Of a stretch of 64,000 bases of DNA, positions 19,357 to 28,556 are shown one piece after another. Position 1 is the stretch's first letter, and the number at the start of each line of letters is the position of its first letter. The stretch is taken from contig CBDHYI010000006.1 of the NCBI GenBank assembly GCA_965275915.1, forward strand, positions 248,001 through 312,000. The letters are read 5' to 3'. Origin of the DNA: JBDWFY01 sp965275915. Its GTDB lineage: Bacteria; Pseudomonadota; Alphaproteobacteria; Rhizobiales; Stappiaceae. The notes beneath the pieces are model-generated. The model was given only the letters and a program-made list of their open reading frames with translations, had not been told where the DNA came from and did not search any database. The position numbers were made by a program, and so were the translations under genes.

Positions 19357-19734
19357 ATGGAAACTGTCATTATTGTCATTCATCTGATGGTCGTTTTGGC
19401 CATGATCCTGGTGGTTCTGCTTCAGCGGTCTGAAGGCGGTGCACTTGGGATCGGTGGCGGCGGCGGCATGATGTCAAGCCGGGGCACCGCCAACGTTCTG
19501 ACCAGGGCAACGGCCATTCTTGCCGTGGTGTTTTTCTCCACTTCTTTGGGACTGACCATCCTGGCGCGGCAGAACGACGGTGCCTCATCGATTTTGGATA
19601 ACAATGTGGTTGACACTCAGCCGACGGCTCCGTCCGGCGGTGAAGGCAGTACAGGTGGTAGCGGTGGTGTCCTGGACGCACTGAAAAACCAAAGCCGACA
19701 GCCGACGGGCCCGGAAGTGCCGACACCGCAATAG
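19357..19734 (+). CDS. secG: Preprotein translocase subunit SecG
   Basis: Small subunit of the SecYEG channel in the inner membrane. The 125-aa product has two transmembrane helices (METVIIVIHLMVVLAMILVVLLQ and TRATAILAVVFFSTSLGLTILA) joined by the typical glycine-rich cytoplasmic loop RSEGGALGIGGGGGMMSSRGTANVL. The C-terminal tail is glycine, serine and proline rich, as in other alphaproteobacterial SecG. The 232 bases after tpiA hold no recognisable gene. Confidence 0.95.
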   Translation: METVIIVIHLMVVLAMILVVLLQRSEGGALGIGGGGGMMSSRGTANVLTRATAILAVVFFSTSLGLTILARQNDGASSILDNNVVDTQPTAPSGGEGSTGGSGGVLDALKNQSRQPTGPEVPTPQ

Positions 19735-19758
19735 AGCAGCGCACGCTGAATTTTGTAA

Positions 19759-19796
19759 CCGCCCCGTGGATATCACACGGGGCGGATTTATTTTGT
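19759..19796 (+). terminator. Rho-independent terminator after secG
   Basis: A perfect 10-bp stem (CCGCCCCGTG / CACGGGGCGG) with a seven-base loop, followed by ATTTATTTTG. It lies 25 bases after the secG stop and about 60 bases before pyrG. Confidence 0.85.
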
Positions 19797-19853
19797 GTGA
19801 AATATCAGGAATGTCTGGCCGAATCGGTATGGATATGAATAGGGTGTAACTCC

Positions 19854-21482
19854 ATGGCGCGGTATATCTTCATAACCGGCGGCGTGGTGTCCTCGTTGGG
19901 CAAAGGGCTTGCGTCTGCGGCCCTTGGAGCGTTGCTTCAGGCACGGGGCTACAAAGTACGGCTTCGTAAGTTGGATCCTTACCTTAATGTCGATCCGGGG
20001 ACGATGAGTCCCTACCAACACGGCGAATGCTTCGTGACCGATGATGGTGCTGAGACGGATCTCGATCTTGGCCATTATGAGCGTTTTACCGGACGACCCG
20101 CCAACAAGCGGGACAACATCACCACCGGACGAATCTATCAGGAAATTATCGCCAAGGAACGCAAAGGCGACTATCTCGGCGGTACGGTGCAGGTGATCCC
20201 GCACGTGACCGACGCAATCAAGAATTTCGTTCTGGATGGAAATGATGAGTTCGATTTCGTATTGTGCGAGATCGGCGGTACCGTCGGGGACATCGAAGCC
20301 CTGCCTTTCTTTGAAGCCATCCGCCAGTTGGGTAATGAATTGCCGCGCGGTGATACGGTCTATATCCATCTGACGCTGATGCCGTTCATTCCAAGTGCAG
20401 GTGAGCTTAAGACAAAACCGACACAGCATTCGGTCAAGGAACTGCGGTCCATTGGCATCCAGCCGGATATTCTGATGGTGCGCTGCGATCGGGAAATTCC
20501 CGAATCCGAACAGCGCAAACTCTCCCTGTTCTGCAATGTCAGGCAGGAAGCGGTCATTCCGGCCCTTGATGTGTCTTCGATTTACGATGTGCCGATCGCT
20601 TACCACAATGAAGGGCTCGATACTCAGGTCCTTGTGGCCTTCGGCATTAAAGCGGCCCCGGCCCCAAATCTTGAGCGATGGCAGCATATCTCCCACCGGA
20701 TCAACAATCCGGAAGGGGAGGTGACTATTGCGATTATCGGCAAGTATACGGTTCTGAAGGATGCGTATAAGTCGCTGATCGAGGCACTCACACACGGTGG
20801 CATCGCGAATAAGGTCAAGGTCAATCTGGAATGGATTGAATCGGAGGTTTTTGAGAGTGAAGATCCGACGATCCATCTGGACAATGTGCATGGCATTCTT
20901 GTGCCCGGTGGCTTTGGCGAGCGTGGTGCGGAAGGGAAGATTGCCGCCGCCCGCTTCGCCCGCGAGCACAATGTGCCGTATTTCGGCATTTGTTTCGGCA
21001 TGCAAATGGCCGTCATCGAGGCAGCCCGCAATCTTGCCGGCATAGAGAATGCCAATTCAACGGAGTTCGGGCCCGCAGAAGAACCGGTAGTCGGACTGAT
21101 GACCGAGTGGCTACGCGGCAACGAGCTTGAGAAGCGAAGCAGGTCCGGCGACCTTGGCGGTACGATGCGTCTTGGAGCTTATCCGGCCCGCTTGAGCGAA
21201 GGCAGCAAGATTGCCGATATCTATGGCAATACCGAAATTTCAGAGCGGCACAGGCACCGCTGGGAAGTCAATGTCGACTATCGCGAGCGCCTTGAGGATG
21301 CCGGTCTTCGTTTCTCCGGCACATCCCCGGACGGTTTCCTTCCGGAAACTGTCGAGATTGCGGGTCACCCGTGGTATGTCGGAGTTCAATACCACCCGGA
21401 ACTGAAATCACGGCCGTTTGAGCCTCATCCGCTTTTTGCTTCCTTCATCAATGCGGCAATGGCTCAGAGCCGCCTTGTCTAG
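19854..21482 (+). CDS. pyrG: CTP synthase
   Basis: Makes CTP from UTP using glutamine-derived ammonia. The 542-aa protein has the amidoligase domain starting MARYIFITGGVVSSLGKGLASAALGALLQARGYKV with the P-loop-like segment, the CTP-inhibition segment CEIGGTVGDIEALPFFEAIRQL, and a C-terminal class I glutamine amidotransferase domain with nucleophile cysteine in FGICFGMQMAVIEAARN and the His-Glu pair in VQYHPELKSRPFEPHPLF. Full length for the family. Confidence 0.97.
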   Translation: MARYIFITGGVVSSLGKGLASAALGALLQARGYKVRLRKLDPYLNVDPGTMSPYQHGECFVTDDGAETDLDLGHYERFTGRPANKRDNITTGRIYQEIIAKERKGDYLGGTVQVIPHVTDAIKNFVLDGNDEFDFVLCEIGGTVGDIEALPFFEAIRQLGNELPRGDTVYIHLTLMPFIPSAGELKTKPTQHSVKELRSIGIQPDILMVRCDREIPESEQRKLSLFCNVRQEAVIPALDVSSIYDVPIAYHNEGLDTQVLVAFGIKAAPAPNLERWQHISHRINNPEGEVTIAIIGKYTVLKDAYKSLIEALTHGGIANKVKVNLEWIESEVFESEDPTIHLDNVHGILVPGGFGERGAEGKIAAARFAREHNVPYFGICFGMQMAVIEAARNLAGIENANSTEFGPAEEPVVGLMTEWLRGNELEKRSRSGDLGGTMRLGAYPARLSEGSKIADIYGNTEISERHRHRWEVNVDYRERLEDAGLRFSGTSPDGFLPETVEIAGHPWYVGVQYHPELKSRPFEPHPLFASFINAAMAQSRLV

Positions 21483-21504
21483 GCTGAGAACTCAGGAGTG
21501 AGCT

Positions 21505-22368
21505 GTGCCGGGTCTTGACCATATCGTGCTCGCCTGCCGGGATCTCAATGCAACGGCGTCCCGGTTCGAACGGAGCGGTTTCACGCTGACTCCGGAAGCG
21601 CACCATCCTTGGGGAACAGCCAATCGTCTGGTGCAACTGGACGGTTCGTTTCTGGAACTTCTGGCAATCGCCAACGACGAGTCGATCGTACCGGCGGAGG
21701 CCGGGAAGTTTTCATTTGGTGCATTTAACAGACAGTTTCTTGCAGCGGAGGAGGGGGCCTCCATGATGGTGCTGCGGGGAGCGGGGCGTTCCGATCAACG
21801 GCGATTTGAGGCAGCCGGCATCGGGCCGTTTGACCTTTTCAGTTTCGAACGCACTGCGGTCCAGCCGGACGGGACGGCCAAAACCGTTGCGTTCGATCTC
21901 GCATTTGCGATGAGCGAACAACTGCCCAATATCAGCTTTTTCACCTGCCTTAACAAATATCCTGAAAACTTCTGGAAGCCCGCCTATCAGGTTCATCCCA
22001 ACGGGGCCCGAAAGCTCGCCAGGATCACAATCGTCGCGGATAATCCCAGCGATCATCATGCGTTTTTGTCCGCTTACTCGAGGCAGCGCGAGATGCGGGC
22101 CACGAGTTTCGGGATTGATATCGACACGGACCAGGGGACCATCAGCGTTTTAACGCCCATCGGCTTTGAAACGCTCTATGGACAGCCTGCGCCTGCGGCC
22201 ACCAACTTCCTGCCGGCGATCACAGCATATGATGTGATTGTTGATGATACCGCAAAGGTGAAATCGATTTTAAACGAAAACAATCAACCATTTAGAGTGG
22301 TTGGCCGACGTGTCATTCCGGAGATCGGCATGCCGGGAATTACAATATTGGCATTTTTATCAGTCTAA
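21505..22368 (+). CDS. VOC-superfamily, glyoxalase-like domain protein
   Basis: A 287-aa cytoplasmic protein with a GTG start 22 bases after pyrG. It opens with GLDHIVLACRDLNATASRFERSGFTLTPEAHHPWGTANRLVQLDGSFLELLAI, the pattern of the Glyoxalase_3 (PF13468-type) domain with a His near the start and a Glu at the end of the first motif as likely metal ligands. The second half repeats the fold more loosely. The substrate is unknown. In many relatives the genes after pyrG are kdsA and eno, so the order changes here on the way to the dif site. Confidence 0.8.
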   Translation: MPGLDHIVLACRDLNATASRFERSGFTLTPEAHHPWGTANRLVQLDGSFLELLAIANDESIVPAEAGKFSFGAFNRQFLAAEEGASMMVLRGAGRSDQRRFEAAGIGPFDLFSFERTAVQPDGTAKTVAFDLAFAMSEQLPNISFFTCLNKYPENFWKPAYQVHPNGARKLARITIVADNPSDHHAFLSAYSRQREMRATSFGIDIDTDQGTISVLTPIGFETLYGQPAPAATNFLPAITAYDVIVDDTAKVKSILNENNQPFRVVGRRVIPEIGMPGITILAFLSV

Positions 22369-22563
22369 GCGATTTCAAAGCGTAAAAATGTTCAAGCGGG
22401 GTATCATTTTCAGCAAATCCGTGCGGAGAATGACTTTTTCTCGCTTCTTCAAAGAGCTATGGTTTTGACGTCGGTCCCGTTTAAGAGCCGAACAGAACAG
22501 TTTTGATCACGAAACACGCGGATGTCCGTCGCACGTGTTTGATTGACCCGGAGCGCTTATGTA

Positions 22564-23724
22564 ATGGTCGCCCAACTTTTTGGTAAGAAAATCAAATATT
22601 TAATCGCTGTAGCAAGTCTGCTTGCTCTCAGCGCCTGCAATGGGGACGAACAGGGGGAAGCCCAGACGCAAGCCCCACCGCCGTCTGTTTCAATCGCAAC
22701 CGCCTTTACCGAAGATATCCGGTCTTCGGTAGAATTTGTCGGCCAGATTCAACCCGTTGATGATGTCAATCTGGTTGCCAGGGTTAGCGGTTTCCTTGAG
22801 AAAAAGCCGATCGAAGATGGCGCCGCCGTAAAAAAAGGTGACCTGGTCTTCGCAATTGAAAAAGCACCTTACGTCGCCGCACTGACGTCCGCCAAGGCCG
22901 CGCTGGCAAAGTCAAAGGCGGACGCCGCCCTTAAGGCTGCCGATCTTGAGCGTGATAAGGACCTTTATGACAAAGGCCACATTTCAAAAGCAAAATATGA
23001 AAGCACGCTCGCAAGCAAGGCGGAAGCGGATGCCGGCGTCGATTCCTCCGAAGCCGGCGTTGAACAGGCCGAGCTGGATCTCAACTACACTGACGTTCTG
23101 GCGCCGTTTGACGGGCGGATTGGAAAAACCACGTTCAGCGTCGGTGAATTTGTCGGACCGACGTCGGAGCCCTTGGCACGGCTGACAAGCCTGTCGCCGA
23201 TTTATGTCCAGTTTTCCGTCAGCGAGCGTGACTATCTGAATGCCATTGCGGAAAACAATTTCGATCCGGCCAAACTCTCGCTTGCGGAAAACCGTCCCGA
23301 TATTCATCTGGTTCTTCCCAATGAAGAGCGGTTTGCGGAAGATGGAGAGATTGTCTTTATCGATAATCAGGTTGATTCCCAGACCGGTACGATCTCCATG
23401 CGCGGTCAGTTCCAAAATGCCAACGGCGTACTCGTCCCGGGGACGTTTGTGACGGTCATTATCGAAGACGCGCAACCGCAGCAAAAGCTTCTGGTGCCGC
23501 AGGCTGCCATACAGCGGGATCAACGCGGGGATTTTGTGCTGGTTGTCAACGACAAGAACCTGGTTGAGCAAAAATATGTGAAAACCGGAGAGGCCGTGGA
23601 GACGAATTACATCGTCGACGAGGGGCTCGTCGAAGGCGAACGGGTCATCGTTCAAGGTCTTCAGAAAGTTCGCCCGGGTGTGCCGGTCAATGCGGTTCTT
23701 GATGCCCAGCCGGCGGAAAGTTGA
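22564..23724 (+). CDS. RND efflux periplasmic adaptor lipoprotein
   Basis: A 386-aa membrane fusion protein of the HlyD/AcrA type that bridges an inner-membrane RND pump and an outer-membrane channel. The ATG at 22564 gives a lipoprotein signal peptide with lipobox LSAC (KYLIAVASLLALSAC). Lipoyl-like halves (SSVEFVGQIQPVDDVNLVARVSGFLEKKPIEDG and LDLNYTDVLAPFDGRIGKTTFSVGEFVG) flank an alanine and lysine rich helical hairpin; the beta-barrel and membrane-proximal domains follow. It ends three bases before the pump gene. No TolC-type gene or TetR regulator adjoins, so the outer-membrane partner must be encoded elsewhere. Confidence 0.93.
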   Translation: MVAQLFGKKIKYLIAVASLLALSACNGDEQGEAQTQAPPPSVSIATAFTEDIRSSVEFVGQIQPVDDVNLVARVSGFLEKKPIEDGAAVKKGDLVFAIEKAPYVAALTSAKAALAKSKADAALKAADLERDKDLYDKGHISKAKYESTLASKAEADAGVDSSEAGVEQAELDLNYTDVLAPFDGRIGKTTFSVGEFVGPTSEPLARLTSLSPIYVQFSVSERDYLNAIAENNFDPAKLSLAENRPDIHLVLPNEERFAEDGEIVFIDNQVDSQTGTISMRGQFQNANGVLVPGTFVTVIIEDAQPQQKLLVPQAAIQRDQRGDFVLVVNDKNLVEQKYVKTGEAVETNYIVDEGLVEGERVIVQGLQKVRPGVPVNAVLDAQPAES

Positions 23725-23727
23725 TTT

Positions 23728-26700
23728 ATGTTCTCGTCGTTTTTCATCTATCGCCCGAAATTTGCCCTGGTTATTTCGCTGGTCATTACCATTGCCGGTG
23801 TTTTGGGCTATCTGGCTCTGCCGGTTGAACAATTCCCCGATATCACACCGCCAAGCGTGAATGTCAGCGCCAACTATACCGGCGCCAACGCCACGGTGGT
23901 CGAAGAGACCGTCGCCGCTCCGATAGAATCTCAGGTCAACGGCGTCGACGACATGATCTATATGAGTTCGAACAGCACGGACTCAGGCAGCTATTCGCTC
24001 AATGTGACGTTTGAAGTCGGAACCGATCCGGATATCGCGACCGTCAACGTTCAAAACCGCGTCAGCCAGGCCACCAGTCAGCTGCCGTCCGAGGTGACGC
24101 AATCCGGGGTGACGGTCCAGAAATCCAGCACCAATATGCTGCTTGTGGCGACACTCTATTCGCCCAACGAAACCTACGATCAGGTCTTTCTGGCCAACTT
24201 TGCCAGCATCAATATCAAGGACGCGCTGGCCCGCGTAAACGGAGTCGGGCGCGCAGATGTGATGACCGACTTTGCCTACGGTATGCGGATCTGGCTTGAT
24301 CCCAACCGTCTCGCCAGCCTCGGCATGACACCAACCGATTTTATTTCCGCCGTCCGAGACCAGAACATTCAGGTTGCGGCCGGACAGATCGGTTCACCGC
24401 CGACGCCGGCAGACCAGCAATTCCAATACACGATCACGGCAAAAGGGCGCCTTTCAACCGCTGAGGAGTTCGGAAATATCATCCTGCGGACCGGCCAGGA
24501 CGGCGCGCTTGTCAAGATCAGGGATGTCGCCCGCGTTGAGCTGGGCTCTCAGTTCTATAACTTCAGCGGTAAGTATAACGGTCGTCCCGCTGCGGTTGTC
24601 GCGGTCTATCAGGCGCCGGGCGCGAACGCCATTGCGGTGTCCGAAGGGGTGCTCAGTGAACTGAACCGGCTGTCGCGCGCTTTTCCTGACGACATCGAAT
24701 ATGCGGTCCCGTTCAACACGACGGACTTTGTCGAACAGTCGCTGAAGGATGTCATATCCACGCTGATCCTGACATTTATGCTTGTGGTCGCCGTTGTCTT
24801 CCTGTTCCTCGGCAACTGGCGTGCGACCCTGATCCCGACCATTGCCATTCCGGTATCGCTCATAGGGACGTTCGCGGTTCTCCTGGCCGTTGGTATGTCG
24901 CTGAACACGATTTCGCTTTTCGCGCTGGTGTTGGCCATCGGCATCGTTGTTGACGACGCAATTGTCGTTGTGGAGAACGTTGAACGGATCATGGAGGAGG
25001 AGGGCCTCGCTCCCCAGGAAGCCACAGCAAAAGCGATGGGGCAGATTACCGGACCGGTTATCGCAACGACGCTTGTTCTTCTGGCTGTGTTTGTCCCGAC
25101 GATGTTCATGCCGGGAATTACCGGTCAGCTTTATCTTCAGTTCGCCGTGACAATCTCTGTTGCCGTCGTCATTTCCTCGATCAACGCCCTGACGCTTTCA
25201 CCGGCGCTTTGCGGGCTGATCCTGAAACCACGCACGGGAGAGATGAGTAAATTTCTGGCGATGTTCGACCGTGGCATCGGGCGCGTCAGAAACGGCTATT
25301 CCGGCGTTGTGGGAATGCTCGTTTCCCGGTCTTTCCTTGGCATTTTGGCCGTTGTTATTGCTGTTGCCGTACTTTACAGCCTCAACAGGTCGCTGCCGGC
25401 CGGCTTCCTGCCGTCCGAGGATCAGGGCTACCTGATGGTGGATGTGCAGCTTCCCGATGGCGCCTCGCTCGGCCGGACCGAGGTCGTGACCCAGGGCATC
25501 GAAGAGATGCTGAAGGAGCGTCCGGGGGTGAAGGATGTCGTGACTGTCAACGGGTTCGGGCTTTTGAACGGCGGTGCTGCCGTCAACAATGCTCTTGTCA
25601 TCATCACGCTGACGCCCTGGGACGAACGGACAGAGCCGTCTCTGCATGTCGACGCTATTCTGGCGGGACTGTGGCGTGATTTCAGCACCTTCGCATCCGC
25701 CAACATTATCGCCTTCAATCCGCCGCCAATTCCCGGTCTTGGCACCACGGGCGGCGTTGAAATGAAGGTGCTGCAGACCGGGGGAGGGACTCCGCAGGAC
25801 CTTGCGAGCGCGCTCGGTTCTCTCGTTTATTCCGCCAATCAGCAACCGGAGATTTCCCAAGCCTACACGACATTCAGGGCCAACGTCCCGCAACTGTTCA
25901 TAGACCTTGATCGCCAAAAGGCAAAAACGCTTGGTGTGAGCATTGCGGACGTTTTTACAACGCTTCAGGCCTATCTGGGATCCTACTACATCAATGATTT
26001 CAACCTCTTCAGCCGTGTTTACCGGGTCATGATCCAGGCTGAGGGCGATTATCGGAACAGGATTCAGGATATCGGCCAGCTGTATGTGCGCGCAGGCGAT
26101 GGAGATATGGTCCCGATGCGCACGCTTGTGCAGGTCGACAATGTCCTGGGGCCTCAAATTCTGAACCGTTACAACCAGTTCCGGGCTGCGACGCTGAATG
26201 CGAATCCGGCTGCCGGCGGCTCAACGGGAACGGTGATCACCACGCTCGCCTCAATCTCTCAGGAAGCGCTTCCAAGCGGTTATTCATTTGAATGGACCGG
26301 CACCGCGCTGCAACAGCTTGAAGCCGGTAACATTGTCGTCTTCATTCTTATCCTTGCGATCGTGTTCGCCTACCTGTTCCTGGTGGCCCAGTATGAAAGT
26401 TGGAGCATGCCGATCGCGATCCTCCTGTCGGTCACAGTGGCACTGCTGGGTGCTTTTGTCGGGGTCATGATCTATGGCGGAGACGTCAATCTCTATACCC
26501 AGATCGGGATGATCATGCTTGTCGGTCTCGGGGCGAAGAATGCGATTTTGATCGTGGAATTTGCAGCCGAACAGCGGGCGGACGGAAAGTCGATCGTCGA
26601 AGCGGCTAAGATCGCCGCTCATATGCGGTTCCGGGCCGTTATGATGACAGCCCTGTCGTTTCTGCTCGGGGTTATTCCGCTTGTGGTCGCCTCCGGCGCC

Positions 26701-26925
26701 GGCGCAGCGAGCCAACAGGCGATCGGGGTTGCGGTCTTTGGCGGTATGTTCTTCGCGACCGCATTCGGCGTCATTCTGGTTCCGGTGCTCTATGTTGCCC
26801 TGCAGATCGTGCGCGAGCGACTTAAGGGTCAATACCGCGGTTCAGATACGCCGGGTGCACCGGGTGAGGGGGCTCCGGCTGTTCCCGCTGCGGCAGAGAG
26901 CCCAACCGGGACAGGCAGCGCTTGA
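23728..26925 (+). CDS. RND multidrug efflux pump, HAE1 family
   Basis: A 1065-aa inner-membrane proton antiporter related to AcrB and MexB. It starts MFSSFFIYRPKFALVISLVITIAGVLGYLALPVEQFPDITPPSVNVSANYTGANA, with the first membrane helix and porter domain typical of the family; the TM4 proton-relay pair is in ALVLAIGIVVDDAIVVVENVER; the second half repeats the fold (IVFAYLFLVAQYESWSMPIAILLSV, MIMLVGLGAKNAILIVEFA with the TM10 lysine). Length is full. It forms an operon with the adaptor gene. Substrates cannot be read from the sequence. Confidence 0.95.
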   Translation: MFSSFFIYRPKFALVISLVITIAGVLGYLALPVEQFPDITPPSVNVSANYTGANATVVEETVAAPIESQVNGVDDMIYMSSNSTDSGSYSLNVTFEVGTDPDIATVNVQNRVSQATSQLPSEVTQSGVTVQKSSTNMLLVATLYSPNETYDQVFLANFASINIKDALARVNGVGRADVMTDFAYGMRIWLDPNRLASLGMTPTDFISAVRDQNIQVAAGQIGSPPTPADQQFQYTITAKGRLSTAEEFGNIILRTGQDGALVKIRDVARVELGSQFYNFSGKYNGRPAAVVAVYQAPGANAIAVSEGVLSELNRLSRAFPDDIEYAVPFNTTDFVEQSLKDVISTLILTFMLVVAVVFLFLGNWRATLIPTIAIPVSLIGTFAVLLAVGMSLNTISLFALVLAIGIVVDDAIVVVENVERIMEEEGLAPQEATAKAMGQITGPVIATTLVLLAVFVPTMFMPGITGQLYLQFAVTISVAVVISSINALTLSPALCGLILKPRTGEMSKFLAMFDRGIGRVRNGYSGVVGMLVSRSFLGILAVVIAVAVLYSLNRSLPAGFLPSEDQGYLMVDVQLPDGASLGRTEVVTQGIEEMLKERPGVKDVVTVNGFGLLNGGAAVNNALVIITLTPWDERTEPSLHVDAILAGLWRDFSTFASANIIAFNPPPIPGLGTTGGVEMKVLQTGGGTPQDLASALGSLVYSANQQPEISQAYTTFRANVPQLFIDLDRQKAKTLGVSIADVFTTLQAYLGSYYINDFNLFSRVYRVMIQAEGDYRNRIQDIGQLYVRAGDGDMVPMRTLVQVDNVLGPQILNRYNQFRAATLNANPAAGGSTGTVITTLASISQEALPSGYSFEWTGTALQQLEAGNIVVFILILAIVFAYLFLVAQYESWSMPIAILLSVTVALLGAFVGVMIYGGDVNLYTQIGMIMLVGLGAKNAILIVEFAAEQRADGKSIVEAAKIAAHMRFRAVMMTALSFLLGVIPLVVASGAGAASQQAIGVAVFGGMFFATAFGVILVPVLYVALQIVRERLKGQYRGSDTPGAPGEGAPAVPAAAESPTGTGSA

Positions 26926-26937
26926 GTGAAGAAGACA

Positions 26938-26963
26938 AGTCGGTCTCACAAGTGGGACCGACT
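26938..26963. terminator. Inverted repeat between convergent RND and yghU genes
   Basis: AGTCGGTC and GACCGACT form a perfect 8-bp stem with a ten-base loop, in the 53-base gap between the two convergent stops. There is no T-run, so bidirectional termination is plausible but not proved. Confidence 0.5.
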
Positions 26964-26978
26964 GTCCATTGTCATTGA

Positions 26979-27854
26979 TTATTCGGCCGCTTCGAGCTTG
27001 TCCTGCGTCTTTGTATGAAAGTCATCGGCATGATGACGTTCATGCAGCTGTTCTTCCGGTTCGCCCCAGGTCCGATTGACCATCCGCCCACGCTTAACCG
27101 CATCGCGTGCAGCGATCTCGTCGGTCCAACGGTTCACATGCTTGTAGGACTGAGCGTCGAGAAACTCCGCTGCGTCATAGAGTTTGTTCTTCACAAGTGC
27201 TCCGTACCACGGCCAGATCGCCATGTCGGCGATGGTATAGTCCTCACCGCCGATAAACGCATGATCCGCAAGACGCCGGTCCAGGACATCGAGCTGGCGC
27301 TTGGTTTCCATCGCAAAACGGTTGATCGGATATTCCATTTTTTCCGGTGCATAAGCGTAAAAGTGACCGAAGCCGCCGCCAAGGTAAGGAGCGCTTCCCA
27401 TCTGCCAGAACAGCCATGACAAGGCTTCGGTGCGCTTGGCGTGATCCTTCGGCAGGAACGCATTAAATTTTTCGGCGAGATAAAGAAGGATGGCACCCGA
27501 TTCAAAAATACGCACCGGTTCGGGCGTGCTGTGATCGACCAGGGCAGGGATCTTGGAATTCGGATTTGCTTCGACAAAACCGCTGCTGAATTGATCGCCG
27601 TCGTTAATCTTAATGAGATGGGCGTCGTATTCCGCACCCGAATGCCCCAGAGCCAAAAGTTCCTCCAGCATGACCGTCACTTTGACGCCGTTCGGCGTTG
27701 CCAGTGAATAGAGCTGTAACGGATGTTGTCCGATCGGGAGGTTCTTTTCGTGTGTCGGACCGGCAATGGGCCGATTAATGCTGGCGAATGTTCCGCCGCT
27801 TTCGGTTGCCCATTTCCACACTTTGGGCGGCATGTAGGCCGATTGATCATTCAT
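26979..27854 (-). CDS. yghU: Glutathione S-transferase of the YghU (Nu class) type
   Basis: A 291-aa cytosolic thiol-disulfide reductase-like transferase. The YghU signature is visible: an N-terminal extension (YMPPKVWKWATESGGTFASINRPIAGPTHEKNLPIGQHPLQLYSLATPNGVKVTVMLEELLALG) before a thioredoxin-like domain with NPNSKIPALVDH and the SNAIL-type glutathione site seen as FESGAILLYLAEKF, then the helical C-terminal domain with YTIADMAIWPWYG. I chose the ATG at 27854 (MNDQSAYMPP); the ORF extends 12 codons upstream. Last chromosomal gene before the dif site. Confidence 0.9.
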   Translation of the reverse strand: MNDQSAYMPPKVWKWATESGGTFASINRPIAGPTHEKNLPIGQHPLQLYSLATPNGVKVTVMLEELLALGHSGAEYDAHLIKINDGDQFSSGFVEANPNSKIPALVDHSTPEPVRIFESGAILLYLAEKFNAFLPKDHAKRTEALSWLFWQMGSAPYLGGGFGHFYAYAPEKMEYPINRFAMETKRQLDVLDRRLADHAFIGGEDYTIADMAIWPWYGALVKNKLYDAAEFLDAQSYKHVNRWTDEIAARDAVKRGRMVNRTWGEPEEQLHERHHADDFHTKTQDKLEAAE

Positions 27855-28442
27855 GCGTCTGTTTCCGTGAGAGATGTGTGGGGGCGGCATATCGCCGTCC
27901 CATGGTTGGTCGAAAAATTATGTGGACCAACCGCAAGAGATATCAAGCAGCATCGAACGGAATTCCCGTAATTGTGATGGCCCTTGGACGAACCAACTGA
28001 CCGCGTTGAGCCGCCTAAGGTCTGGTACCTTATGGTTAACGACTGTGCGTTTTGAATTTGCTTCCTGTAATTGCACTATAGTGTTGCAGATTGGCGGCCA
28101 ATCCCGCGATGCCCAATGGTCAACCGTGCTGGTTCCTGCCGAACCTCATTGTGCAACTATGAACGACCATGCGGCGCAATCAGGCGAACCAGCTTGGAGA
28201 TCAATGCTGGCTTCGAAAGCGGCGCAAACGGAAAATGATGGCAAGCGCGAGCCGGTTGAGTTTAGCTGGATGTACGCCTTAACATCACAGGCGATGTCCG
28301 GATTACATGTTTGCGGACATCAGCGACGTGGACCGGAACTGATCCAAAAAACCTGGGTATCGGATGGCTGGGCAGGACAGGCCACAAGCATACAGTCCGG
28401 CACGACCACCAGCAAAAACGCCACGAAACTATCTGAATAAAA
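27855..28442. other. Gene-poor spacer leading into dif
   Basis: No convincing gene. A 188-codon ORF on the plus strand ends at 28440, but its composition and low-complexity sequence resemble no protein I know, and it has no clear ribosome site. A 10-bp palindrome CACTATAGTG lies at 28074-28083. The spacer presumably holds the yghU promoter. Confidence 0.5.
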
Positions 28443-28470
28443 ATATTCCATAATATATATTATGCGAATC
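28443..28470 (-). other. Chromosomal dif site, left prophage junction (attL)
   Basis: Read on the minus strand this 28-mer has an 11-base XerC-like arm GATTCGCATAA, a six-base spacer TATATA and an 11-base XerD-like arm TTATGGAATAT. It matches the general dif design and the E. coli site closely (CGCATAA before the spacer, TTATG after it). The outer XerD arm is host-derived and the inner XerC arm is phage-derived. GGGNAGGG octamers change strand around this point, which supports its identity as the terminus resolution site. Confidence 0.88.
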
Positions 28471-28556
28471 GGGAAGTTCTTGACCACTGTGCTTACCGTT
28501 CTAACGTGAGCTTATTCGCCATTCCTTGCAAGACCCTTTATTCACTTAACTGTGGA

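Noticed and set aside
19788..21005. 405-codon minus-strand ORF opposite pyrG
   Set aside because: Fully antisense to the well-conserved CTP synthase gene; such long shadows are common in GC-rich genomes.
27874..28440. 188-codon plus-strand ORF ending next to dif
   Set aside because: Overlaps the yghU 5' region in antisense, has no family resemblance, and no convincing start signal.
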